From Vibrio sinaloensis DSM 21326 (GTDB lineage Bacteria > Pseudomonadota > Gammaproteobacteria > Enterobacterales > Vibrionaceae), in NCBI RefSeq assembly GCF_000189275.1, contig NZ_AEVT01000105.1, positions 1-39,709 of the forward strand: a stretch of 39,709 nt of DNA, in the 5' to 3' direction. This document shows, piece after piece, positions 25,800-32,705 of this stretch. The position numbers were made by a program, and so were the translations under genes. Each line of letters starts with the position of its first letter. Position 1 is the first letter of the stretch. The notes under the pieces are model-generated. The model was not told where the DNA came from. It was given only the letters and a program-made list of their open reading frames with translations, and searched no databases.

Positions 25800-26491
25800 A
25801 TGAACAAAAATTAATACTTGGCCTGCTTTTCGTTGGCATCATCATTTTTCTCGGTGCGAACTTTGGCCAGCACTTAACATTAGAAAACGCCAAAGCTCAA
25901 CAGCTCGCCCTCGCGGACTACATAGACCAAAACTTCGTCATTGCCGCGGCAACGTATTTTATCGCATACGTAGCAATCACCGCTTTTTCGGTTCCTGGTG
26001 CAGCGGTCGTCACTCTATTAGGCGCGGCCTTGTTTGGTTTTTGGACAAGTTTAGTGTTGGTTTCATTCGCAAGTACCATAGGTGCAACACTCGCCTTCTT
26101 AAGCAGTCGATTCCTACTTAGAGACTGGGTACAAAGTAAGTTTGGTGACAAACTCAATGCGATTAACCAAGGGGTAGAGAAAGACGGCGCATTTTACCTG
26201 TTTTCACTGCGCTTAATCCCAGTGTTCCCATTCTTCCTAATCAACTTGCTGATGGGCTTAACACCCATTTCTGTCGCACGTTTCTACTTTGTGAGCCAGC
26301 TAGGTATGCTACCAGGTACAGCGGTATATCTAAACGCAGGTACTCAACTGGCGCAGATTGAATCCTTATCTGGTATTGTTTCACCATCAGTGCTGGTCTC
26401 ATTTGCACTGCTTGGCCTATTCCCAGTCATTGCTAAATGGGTGATGGCAAAGTTTAGAACATCTCCTCAAGCCAATAATGGAAATGCTTAA
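25800..26491 (+). pseudogene. TVP38/TMEM64 family membrane protein, frameshifted at codon 4
   Basis: From codon 4 the frame encodes an intact TVP38/TMEM64 (DedA-like, VTT domain) protein: a first helix (LILGLLFVGIIIFL), the block FSVPGAAVVTLLGAALFGF, and the family signature RLIPVFPFFLINLLMG with GMLPGTAVYLNAG. The start is broken. ATG at 25800 is well placed behind AAGGA (25788-25792), but reads ATG AAC AAA AAT TAA; one more A in the A5 run (25806-25810) would give M-N-K-K-L-I-L and about 230 residues. No in-frame ATG, GTG or TTG exists before a TTG at 26030, inside a helix. Either a real mutation or a homopolymer sequencing error. The next gene overlaps its stop as TAATG. Confidence 0.8.
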
Positions 26492-26796
26492 TGAAAGTCT
26501 ATTCGGCAGCGAATCCACCCGAAGCTCACATTGTTTGTGAGCTTTTAAAAAGTAACGACATCGAATGTGAAGTTCGCGGAGAAGGCATATTTGGTTTGCA
26601 AGGAGAGGTGCCGTTTGGTGAAAACAGTGAGCCCTACGTATGGCTTCTAAATACAAAGCAACACGCCCAAGCGAATGCCTTGATAAAACAATTTAATCAA
26701 GAAAATAACGGTGCGGATAAACTATGCTCTGGGTGTGGGGAACTCAATGAGCCTCAGTTTGGTATCTGTTGGCAATGCGGGGCAAGTCTAGACTAG
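26491..26796 (+). CDS. DUF2007 domain protein with C-terminal zinc ribbon
   Basis: A 101-residue protein. Residues 1-68 match the DUF2007 'putative signal transducing protein' family (MKVYSAANPPEAHIVCELLK; GIFGLQGEVPF; PYVWLL). The tail holds a probable zinc ribbon, Cys79, Cys82, Cys93, Cys96 (CSGCG...CWQCG). The function of the family is not known to me. Its ATG overlaps the stop of the TVP38 gene (TAATG), implying coupled translation, so damage to that gene could lower its expression. Its TAG stop overlaps the stop of the convergent hydrolase in one CTAG. Confidence 0.8.
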   Translation: MKVYSAANPPEAHIVCELLKSNDIECEVRGEGIFGLQGEVPFGENSEPYVWLLNTKQHAQANALIKQFNQENNGADKLCSGCGELNEPQFGICWQCGASLD

Positions 26797-27596
26797 TCGA
26801 CACTTATTTGCTTTTGAATAAACGCGATCGAATGCTGATTAAATTCATCTGGTCGTTCGACGTTACAAACATGACCACAATCCGGAATTTCAAGCAGTTG
26901 ACTCTGGCTATGAACGGCGACCATTTCCTTAACCGGTTTGATGAACATGTAATCCCTCTCCCCCATCAGATATAGCGTTGGAATCGGCAACTCTCGATCT
27001 TTGAAATACTTCATCAAAGGGTTTACTTCGGCAGTCAAGATAAACCAGCGCTTAAACTCTTTCTGACACAGCTTCTTAGCTTCGCGAATAAATAGGTGAC
27101 GAGATTCTTTTTGGGTCCTCTGCGGCATCACAATATAAGCAAACAAGCTATATAACCACATGTAAGGCACGATGTGTTTACATAAGTTACCAAGACGAAC
27201 CAGCACCTGTGAACGGGTGTTAAGACGAGTTACCGCGCCGCCAAGAACCATAGACTTAACTCGCTCTGCAGCCAGCTCAGCTACGTTTCTAACGATGATG
27301 GTACCAAGTGACATTCCCACAAAGTGAGCAGAGGAAATCTTAAGGTGATCCAGCACTTGCAAGATATCTTGCGTGACAGCTTTGAAGGTATAGCGATTGG
27401 CAATCAACTCCTTTAACAGCTGATTAGATTTGCCATGACCACGTAGGTCGATAAGTAGCAGGTTAAAATGTTGCTTATAAGCCTTGATTTGCTTAAACCA
27501 AATCGATGAACTGCCTCCGGCACCATGCACAAAGACCACCCATTCATCACTGGTTGGATGCTCGAAGGTTTTGTGAAATAGCATTGCAGAACTCAT
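26793..27596 (-). CDS. alpha/beta hydrolase
   Basis: A 267-residue alpha/beta-hydrolase-fold protein. The oxyanion block HGAGG is at 24-28, the nucleophile elbow GMSLG at 94-98 (Ser96), the acid is probably Asp215 (GERDYMF) and His242 lies in CGHVCNVERP. A cap of about residues 125-190 is basic and partly hydrophobic. Substrate cannot be told from sequence. The start is uncertain: an in-frame GTG at 27644 would add 16 hydrophobic residues (a possible membrane anchor), and neither it nor the ATG at 27596 has a clear Shine-Dalgarno. It is convergent with the DUF2007 gene. Confidence 0.78.
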   Translation of the reverse strand: MSSAMLFHKTFEHPTSDEWVVFVHGAGGSSSIWFKQIKAYKQHFNLLLIDLRGHGKSNQLLKELIANRYTFKAVTQDILQVLDHLKISSAHFVGMSLGTIIVRNVAELAAERVKSMVLGGAVTRLNTRSQVLVRLGNLCKHIVPYMWLYSLFAYIVMPQRTQKESRHLFIREAKKLCQKEFKRWFILTAEVNPLMKYFKDRELPIPTLYLMGERDYMFIKPVKEMVAVHSQSQLLEIPDCGHVCNVERPDEFNQHSIAFIQKQISVD

Positions 27597-27708
27597 AGGA
27601 TTGGAAACAACTCTTGGTAATAGCAGAACTATGAAGAGTAGCACAAAGTCAGTCGTTTTTGACTGTACTTATGTCAATAGATGTCATTTCTCTGTTTCAA
27701 CACAAAAT

Positions 27709-27734
27709 AAAAAAGGCGCCTTTAACAGCGCCTT
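27709..27734 (-). terminator. glgA terminator
   Basis: On the minus strand AAGGCGC (27734-27728) pairs with GCGCCTT (27719-27713), followed by T-rich sequence, just past the glgA stop. Confidence 0.85.
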
Positions 27735-27751
27735 CTATCATTTAAATCTTG

Positions 27752-29212
27752 TTACTCGTTGAACGCACTATGATAAAGCGATAGGTATTCATCAGCAGCT
27801 TTATTCCAGCAGAAGTCCTGCTGCATAGCGTACAACTGAACCCGCTTCACTTCGTTTGGCTGCTGCGCATACAGCAGCAGCGAACGTTGCAAGGTTAGCA
27901 ACAGAGCAGTTGGCTGTGGTTCATTGAAAACAAACCCGGTCGCACAATTAGGATCGGCATCGTAATCATTGACACTGTCTTTCAAACCACCGACACCGCG
28001 CACAATAGGCAAGGTTCCATAAGCCATACTGTAGATCTGATTTAGCCCGCAAGGCTCAAACTCAGAGGGCATCAAAAAGAAATCAGAGCCCGCTTCTACT
28101 AAGTGCGCAAGTCCATTGTCGTACGCTTCGATAAACTTGAACTTATCACTATGCAGCGCCTCGACTTCTTTTAGACGAGAAGCCAGCACAGGATCACCAG
28201 TTCCAACAATGACAAGTTGAGCCTCATGCTTAAGGAATTGATCGAGTATCGGCAATAAATAATGCACGCCTTTCTGGTTCGTTAAGCGACATACCATACC
28301 GTACATAGCAATATCTTTTGTCTCTAAGCCGACCTTTTCCTGCAAGCTGCGCTTACACGCTTTCTTACCTCGTACCATACTTTGACGGTTCGCTCGATAA
28401 TTCACTGGCAAGTACTGATCCGTTTCGGGATTCCAAGCCGAGTAATCGCAGCCATTCAGAATGCCAACTAAGTCTTCTGCTCGCTGTTGAAACTCCGCAG
28501 CCATACCATGACTGCCTAGCTCTGTCTTAAGCTCTTCAGCATAGCTTGGGCTTACTGCATTGATTTTATCTGCATTCAAAACCCCCGCTTTAAGCATCGT
28601 CACATGAGATGGGCTCACCGCGGCATCTGGCGCGTAACGCGCATGAAACTCTGGCAAACACTGCAACTCATCATAACTAAACACACCCTTGAACACAGCA
28701 TTGTGAATAGATAAGACGCTTTTAGTATTGGCGAAAAATGAAGACGATTTAAAGCGATGCTTGATTAAGAAAGGAACCAGCCCCGTGTGCCAGTCGTTGG
28801 CATGAACAATGTCAGGTTGAAAGCCCAGTTTGGGAAGCATGTCTAGGCAGGCTGCACTGAAAAAAGCAAATCGCTCACCGTTATCGGCGTAAGCTTGATT
28901 ATTCTCGGCATACATCTCTGAACGAGCATAATATTGAGGGCAATCAATTGCGTAAACCGTCATGCCTGAAAGACTAAGTTCTTTAACTTTGTAATCAGTA
29001 TGAGGCCAATGCTCTAACTGAGTTTCGAGTACTACTTGGGCTTCCTCGATACCTGCAACATTTTGGTAGGCAGGTAATGTAAGCCGAACATCTTGTTTAA
29101 GTTCGTGGAGAGCAAGCGGCAGTGCCTTAGCCACATCAGCTAAGCCACCACTTTTGATCAATCCTTCAACTTCCGATGCTACAAAGAGAATAGATAAATT
29201 CTTAGTAGCCAA
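27752..29212 (-). CDS. glgA: glycogen synthase, ADP-glucose-dependent
   Basis: A 486-residue GT5 glycosyltransferase extending glycogen from ADP-glucose. The substrate-binding KSGGLADV is at 20-27, and the C-terminal fold has EFEPCGLNQIYSMAYGTLP and VRGVGGLKDSV. It overlaps the end of glgC by about 11 bases, so the two are an operon with coupled translation. Two rare starts compete, GTG at 29215 and TTG at 29212; the latter is 6 bases from AGGAG, the former only 3, so TTG is preferred (MATKNLSILF). No glgB, glgX or glgP is adjacent, which is common in vibrios where these genes are scattered. Confidence 0.94.
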   Translation of the reverse strand: MATKNLSILFVASEVEGLIKSGGLADVAKALPLALHELKQDVRLTLPAYQNVAGIEEAQVVLETQLEHWPHTDYKVKELSLSGMTVYAIDCPQYYARSEMYAENNQAYADNGERFAFFSAACLDMLPKLGFQPDIVHANDWHTGLVPFLIKHRFKSSSFFANTKSVLSIHNAVFKGVFSYDELQCLPEFHARYAPDAAVSPSHVTMLKAGVLNADKINAVSPSYAEELKTELGSHGMAAEFQQRAEDLVGILNGCDYSAWNPETDQYLPVNYRANRQSMVRGKKACKRSLQEKVGLETKDIAMYGMVCRLTNQKGVHYLLPILDQFLKHEAQLVIVGTGDPVLASRLKEVEALHSDKFKFIEAYDNGLAHLVEAGSDFFLMPSEFEPCGLNQIYSMAYGTLPIVRGVGGLKDSVNDYDADPNCATGFVFNEPQPTALLLTLQRSLLLYAQQPNEVKRVQLYAMQQDFCWNKAADEYLSLYHSAFNE

Positions 29213-30419
29213 CACGTGCTCCTTTTGGAATTACAACAATGCCGTCATCGGATACATGGAAGTGCTTTTTGTCTTCAGTAAGATTGACACCAATCTGTGT
29301 ACCCGGCGCAATATCAGCATCCTTATCGATAATAACGCGACGCAAAACGCAGCCTTCGCCGACTTTTACATCACCCAAAAGGATACTTTCGCTAATATCA
29401 CACGCAGAAGCAATATTACTTCTAAAACCCAATACACATTTTTCTATGCGCGAGCCACGAACATAGCTGCCGTTACAAACCAAGCTATCAATAATTTGCA
29501 CACGACCATTATCTGAATCGGTAAAAGTTGCAGGCGGTAGCGGCGGGTAATAAGTGTGTAGCGGCCATTTACGGTTATACAGAGAAAAAGCAGCGTCTTT
29601 CTCCAGTAGGTCCATATGCGCTTGCCAGTAAGCGTCAATGGTACCAACATCACGCCAGTAAACTTCTTCTTTCTCGCCAGTAATTCGGTTGGTACTGAAG
29701 TCGTAAACAAACACATCCCCACGAGGGAACATCTTAGGAATAATGTCTTTACCAAAGTCATGCGACGATTCTGGATTATCCGCATCCTCGATCAGCTCAG
29801 AGAACAAGCTTTGCGCTTCAAACACGTAATTGCCCATAGATACAAGTGCGTGCTCTGGGTCACCTGGAATCGATTTCGGGGTTTGTGGCTTCTCTTCAAA
29901 ACCAATCATGCGCCCCTCGGCATCGACTTCAATCACGCCAAACTGAGAAGCCTCTGAAAGTGGCATACGAAGTGCAGAAACAGTGAGTGCGGCTTGTTTT
30001 TCCTTGTGGAAATCGAGCATCTGCTTGATATCCATTTTATAGATATGATCTGAGCCAAAAATACACACTAGCTCTGGCTCTGCCAGCTCCATAAAACGCA
30101 AGTTTTGATAGATCGCATCCGCTGTGCCTTCATACCAGCGCTTACCCGTGCGCATCTGCGCTGGGATCGGATCAATAAAGCGGTCCGTGATGCCATTGAT
30201 GTTCCATCCCTTTTTCAAGTGATGGAATAATGATTGGGATTTAAACTGTGTCAGTACATAAATACGCATTAAATCTGCATTAACAAAGTTATTTAATGCA
30301 AAATCGATCAATCGATAGCTTCCTCCGAATGGGACCGAAGGTTTACTACGAGACTCAGTCAGCGGACGCAAACGTGAGCCTTCTCCACCAGCAAGGATCA
30401 TTCCTAAAACACCAGCCAT
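29202..30419 (-). CDS. glgC: glucose-1-phosphate adenylyltransferase
   Basis: A 405-residue ADP-glucose pyrophosphorylase, the committing step of bacterial glycogen synthesis. The N-terminal nucleotidyl-transferase motif GGEGSRLRPLTESRSKPSVP is at 11-30. GTADAIYQN and FEEKPQTP are further family motifs, and a left-handed beta-helix forms the C-terminal ~120 residues. GGAGAG before ATG 30419 is a strong ribosome site. That GGA, after an A-rich leader with a 7-bp inverted repeat, resembles a CsrA site, and E. coli glgC is repressed by CsrA; control here is inference. glgA overlaps its 3' end. Confidence 0.95.
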   Translation of the reverse strand: MAGVLGMILAGGEGSRLRPLTESRSKPSVPFGGSYRLIDFALNNFVNADLMRIYVLTQFKSQSLFHHLKKGWNINGITDRFIDPIPAQMRTGKRWYEGTADAIYQNLRFMELAEPELVCIFGSDHIYKMDIKQMLDFHKEKQAALTVSALRMPLSEASQFGVIEVDAEGRMIGFEEKPQTPKSIPGDPEHALVSMGNYVFEAQSLFSELIEDADNPESSHDFGKDIIPKMFPRGDVFVYDFSTNRITGEKEEVYWRDVGTIDAYWQAHMDLLEKDAAFSLYNRKWPLHTYYPPLPPATFTDSDNGRVQIIDSLVCNGSYVRGSRIEKCVLGFRSNIASACDISESILLGDVKVGEGCVLRRVIIDKDADIAPGTQIGVNLTEDKKHFHVSDDGIVVIPKGARVGY

Positions 30420-30808
30420 TTAATTCTCTCCATATTATATTTTTAGCGGATAAGCGTATTTTTATTTTGGGGGGCTTATCTCATTCCGTAGAGCGCTTTT
30501 GCTCCTAATCAAAAGTCACTCAAACAACCTAACGTTGCTAGCCGCCTTCTGCATCGGTGTGCAAAAGGTTTATTATAAGTTATCGTATTTCAGAAAGATT
30601 ACAATTTAAAATATGCTGTACTAACGAGCTCACATTAATTACTTTTCATCGCCCTGCTGTAGCTCACACTATCTTTTATTCCAGATACAAGTCCGTAACA
30701 CTATCTCTACAAGCTAGTGATACTCGTCGCAGTTCGTCTACTTTTGAGGCATTTATCAGATAAGTTTAAAGCGATTAGCTTATATAAATTGAGTATGAGA
30801 TTGACTGT
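30420..30808. other. 389-base intergenic region upstream of glgC
   Basis: No gene is convincing here. It holds the glgC leader with an inverted repeat (GATAAGC 30449-30455 / GCTTATC 30474-30480), a run of six G at 30469-30474, and two copies of AGCTCACA (30627-30634 and 30661-30668), each a CRP half-site on the glgC strand (TGTGAGCT). No terminator with a T-run was found after the degenerate GGDEF gene, so read-through into glgCA is possible. Confidence 0.5.
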
Positions 30809-32512
30809 TTATGCAATTCTGTCAATAGGTTTGTCGAATTGGTGGATGTATATAAATTCACCTTGTTTGTCTTTCGCGATATACAAGGCGCGGTCTGCTA
30901 AAGTGAGCGCTTCTTTCTCTGTCATTCCCGGCTCGACGATAGTCCCTCCGATGGCAAGTGTCCCCCCGGTGCAGTACACATCTTCTTTTACATCGCGTTC
31001 AGTTGAAATACAGGTCTTAATCCGATGCGCTAATTGCTGCAAATTGCAGGAATATTTTGCCCTGACCAAGACTAAAAACTCATCGTCTTCCCACCTTGCG
31101 GCTCTATCATAAGCTCGTACCGCGCGGGCGATCCCACACCCCGCAGCATTAAGGGTGTTCTCATAAGTGACTGAGTTGACGTCAATATCACTGCGACCAG
31201 TCAACCCTAGATCGATCCAAATCAAACCAAAAGGCTCTTGCTCACGTTCGGAGCGAGCAAGCTCTCTAGAAAGTTCTTGCTCCAGTCCTTTTCGATTCCA
31301 TAGACGAGTAACAACATCCAATGTCGTCAATTCATCGAGCGCCGCCGTTCGTGATGCGACCAACTTTTGCAACGAGTTACGACTTTGCACAAGTTCTTGC
31401 TCTAAGATCGCTAAATTTGACTCCAACGACGTGCTGCGCAATTTGCTTTCCAATTGCACCGTACTTCCGTCTGCCAGCGTTCTAATTTTTGCCACCTGCT
31501 CTTCCATCGGCCTGATCCAAACTTTGATACTGTAGTAGTACGCAAAACCACCTAACAACAAACTCAGTGCAAAAAATACGTAGCTCAAATTGGTATACGC
31601 CCACGTGGGCAACATACTCGCCACATCGACAAAGGTGAGCTCATACCATCCTAACTCAGCAACATAATGAATCGCGACGACGGCTCGCCCTCCCTCTTGC
31701 TCAATCATCAATAGCTCAGCTTCCTGACCTGCTTTTTGCTTACGCATGAACTGGGACAGCACCGTGAAATCATTCTGGTTAGGAACGAAGGTGTCTAAAG
31801 AGGGCTTTTCAAACTGTGAGTTTCGCAATGGGTAATCAAACTCTCCTGAATGGAGAATCAATTGAACCCGGTCGGATTCGTCAACAAATAAGGTTTTAAG
31901 TGAGGAGGTATGTCGGTAAGCCAACTGATGAGTAAAAAGCTCTATATCCATTCCGGTACCGACGACGCCCAAAAACTGGCCATCGTCAAAAATCGCTTGG
32001 TTAATCCAAACTTTAGTCCGGTCAATGTGAATATCTTTGGCAATATTAACGGAAAGGTGTTGCCCTTGCTGTCTCTGGTTGAAATACCACACATCCGTCA
32101 CTGACTCGGGCTCTAAGTAATAACGGAGATAAGATGGCTGACGTATGCTCTGAACATCGTTGTAATGATAAGAAAGGTCACTATCGAGCACGATGAAAAA
32201 GTTTTTTGACTTAAACTGCCAACGATAGCGCTCAAGCACGTCCTCCGCGGTACTCCGATAGACCTCGTCACCCACATTACGAGCCCACGAAACAACATGG
32301 GGGTCTTTCGCCACAGTTTGCGCCAATTTGACTTCTTCAAGTATCGGGGAAAGGGTTCGCTCAACATCATACTGCGCAGCGACCTGGCTGTATTTCCAAG
32401 TCAAATCTTGGACAACGTTTTCAACCACCTGTTTAGACACAACAAAAGCTGTGAATGCGAATACACCACAGACCAAAATTAAAAATAGCAGTAAGCTCTT
32501 TCTTATTTCCAT
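30809..32512 (-). CDS. dCache sensor protein with degenerate GGDEF domain
   Basis: A 567-residue membrane protein. Helix 1 (7-26) and helix 2 (~309-330) bracket a periplasmic dCache-type sensor domain of about 280 residues (FIVLDSDLSYHYND; VWINQAIFDDGQFLGVVGTGMDI). A linker and coiled coil (335-395) lead to a GGDEF-like domain. Its signature is EDDEF (475-479) instead of GGDEF, and the usual NDxYGHxxGD guanine-binding stretch is absent (DLGLTGRSDIDVNSV at 434-448), although Asp434 and the end ADRALYIAKDKQG are kept. It is therefore unlikely to make c-di-GMP; it may bind ligand or a partner. The ATG at 32512 follows AAAGG. Upstream of glgCA, same strand. Confidence 0.85.
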   Translation of the reverse strand: MEIRKSLLLFLILVCGVFAFTAFVVSKQVVENVVQDLTWKYSQVAAQYDVERTLSPILEEVKLAQTVAKDPHVVSWARNVGDEVYRSTAEDVLERYRWQFKSKNFFIVLDSDLSYHYNDVQSIRQPSYLRYYLEPESVTDVWYFNQRQQGQHLSVNIAKDIHIDRTKVWINQAIFDDGQFLGVVGTGMDIELFTHQLAYRHTSSLKTLFVDESDRVQLILHSGEFDYPLRNSQFEKPSLDTFVPNQNDFTVLSQFMRKQKAGQEAELLMIEQEGGRAVVAIHYVAELGWYELTFVDVASMLPTWAYTNLSYVFFALSLLLGGFAYYYSIKVWIRPMEEQVAKIRTLADGSTVQLESKLRSTSLESNLAILEQELVQSRNSLQKLVASRTAALDELTTLDVVTRLWNRKGLEQELSRELARSEREQEPFGLIWIDLGLTGRSDIDVNSVTYENTLNAAGCGIARAVRAYDRAARWEDDEFLVLVRAKYSCNLQQLAHRIKTCISTERDVKEDVYCTGGTLAIGGTIVEPGMTEKEALTLADRALYIAKDKQGEFIYIHQFDKPIDRIA

Positions 32513-32661
32513 GAACCTTTCCCAACTGACTTTATACCAATAGAAGCTACTAACTTAGTTGTCAAAAGAGAAAGAAGAATTATTAGCTATTTCATAATTT
32601 AATACTTACAAGCAATACATTTATCACACTTATAACAAGGTTTGGTGATATTCCACATACT

Positions 32662-32688
32662 AAAAAGCAGCCGTAGAGGCTGCTTTTT
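32662..32688 (-). terminator. topA terminator
   Basis: AAAAAGCAGCC / GGCTGCTTTTT with a 5-base loop, 18 bases past the topA stop on the minus strand. Confidence 0.92.
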
Positions 32689-32705
32689 AATTCGAGCGGA
32701 GAGAT

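Noticed and set aside
25806..25810. Transcriptional slippage on the A-run rescuing the TVP38 frame
   Set aside because: Five A residues are too few for efficient slippage by known bacterial RNA polymerase behaviour (usually eight or more).
30557..30763. 68-codon open frame in the glgC upstream region
   Set aside because: Non-ATG start, no ribosome site and no domain; consistent with chance in AT-rich DNA.
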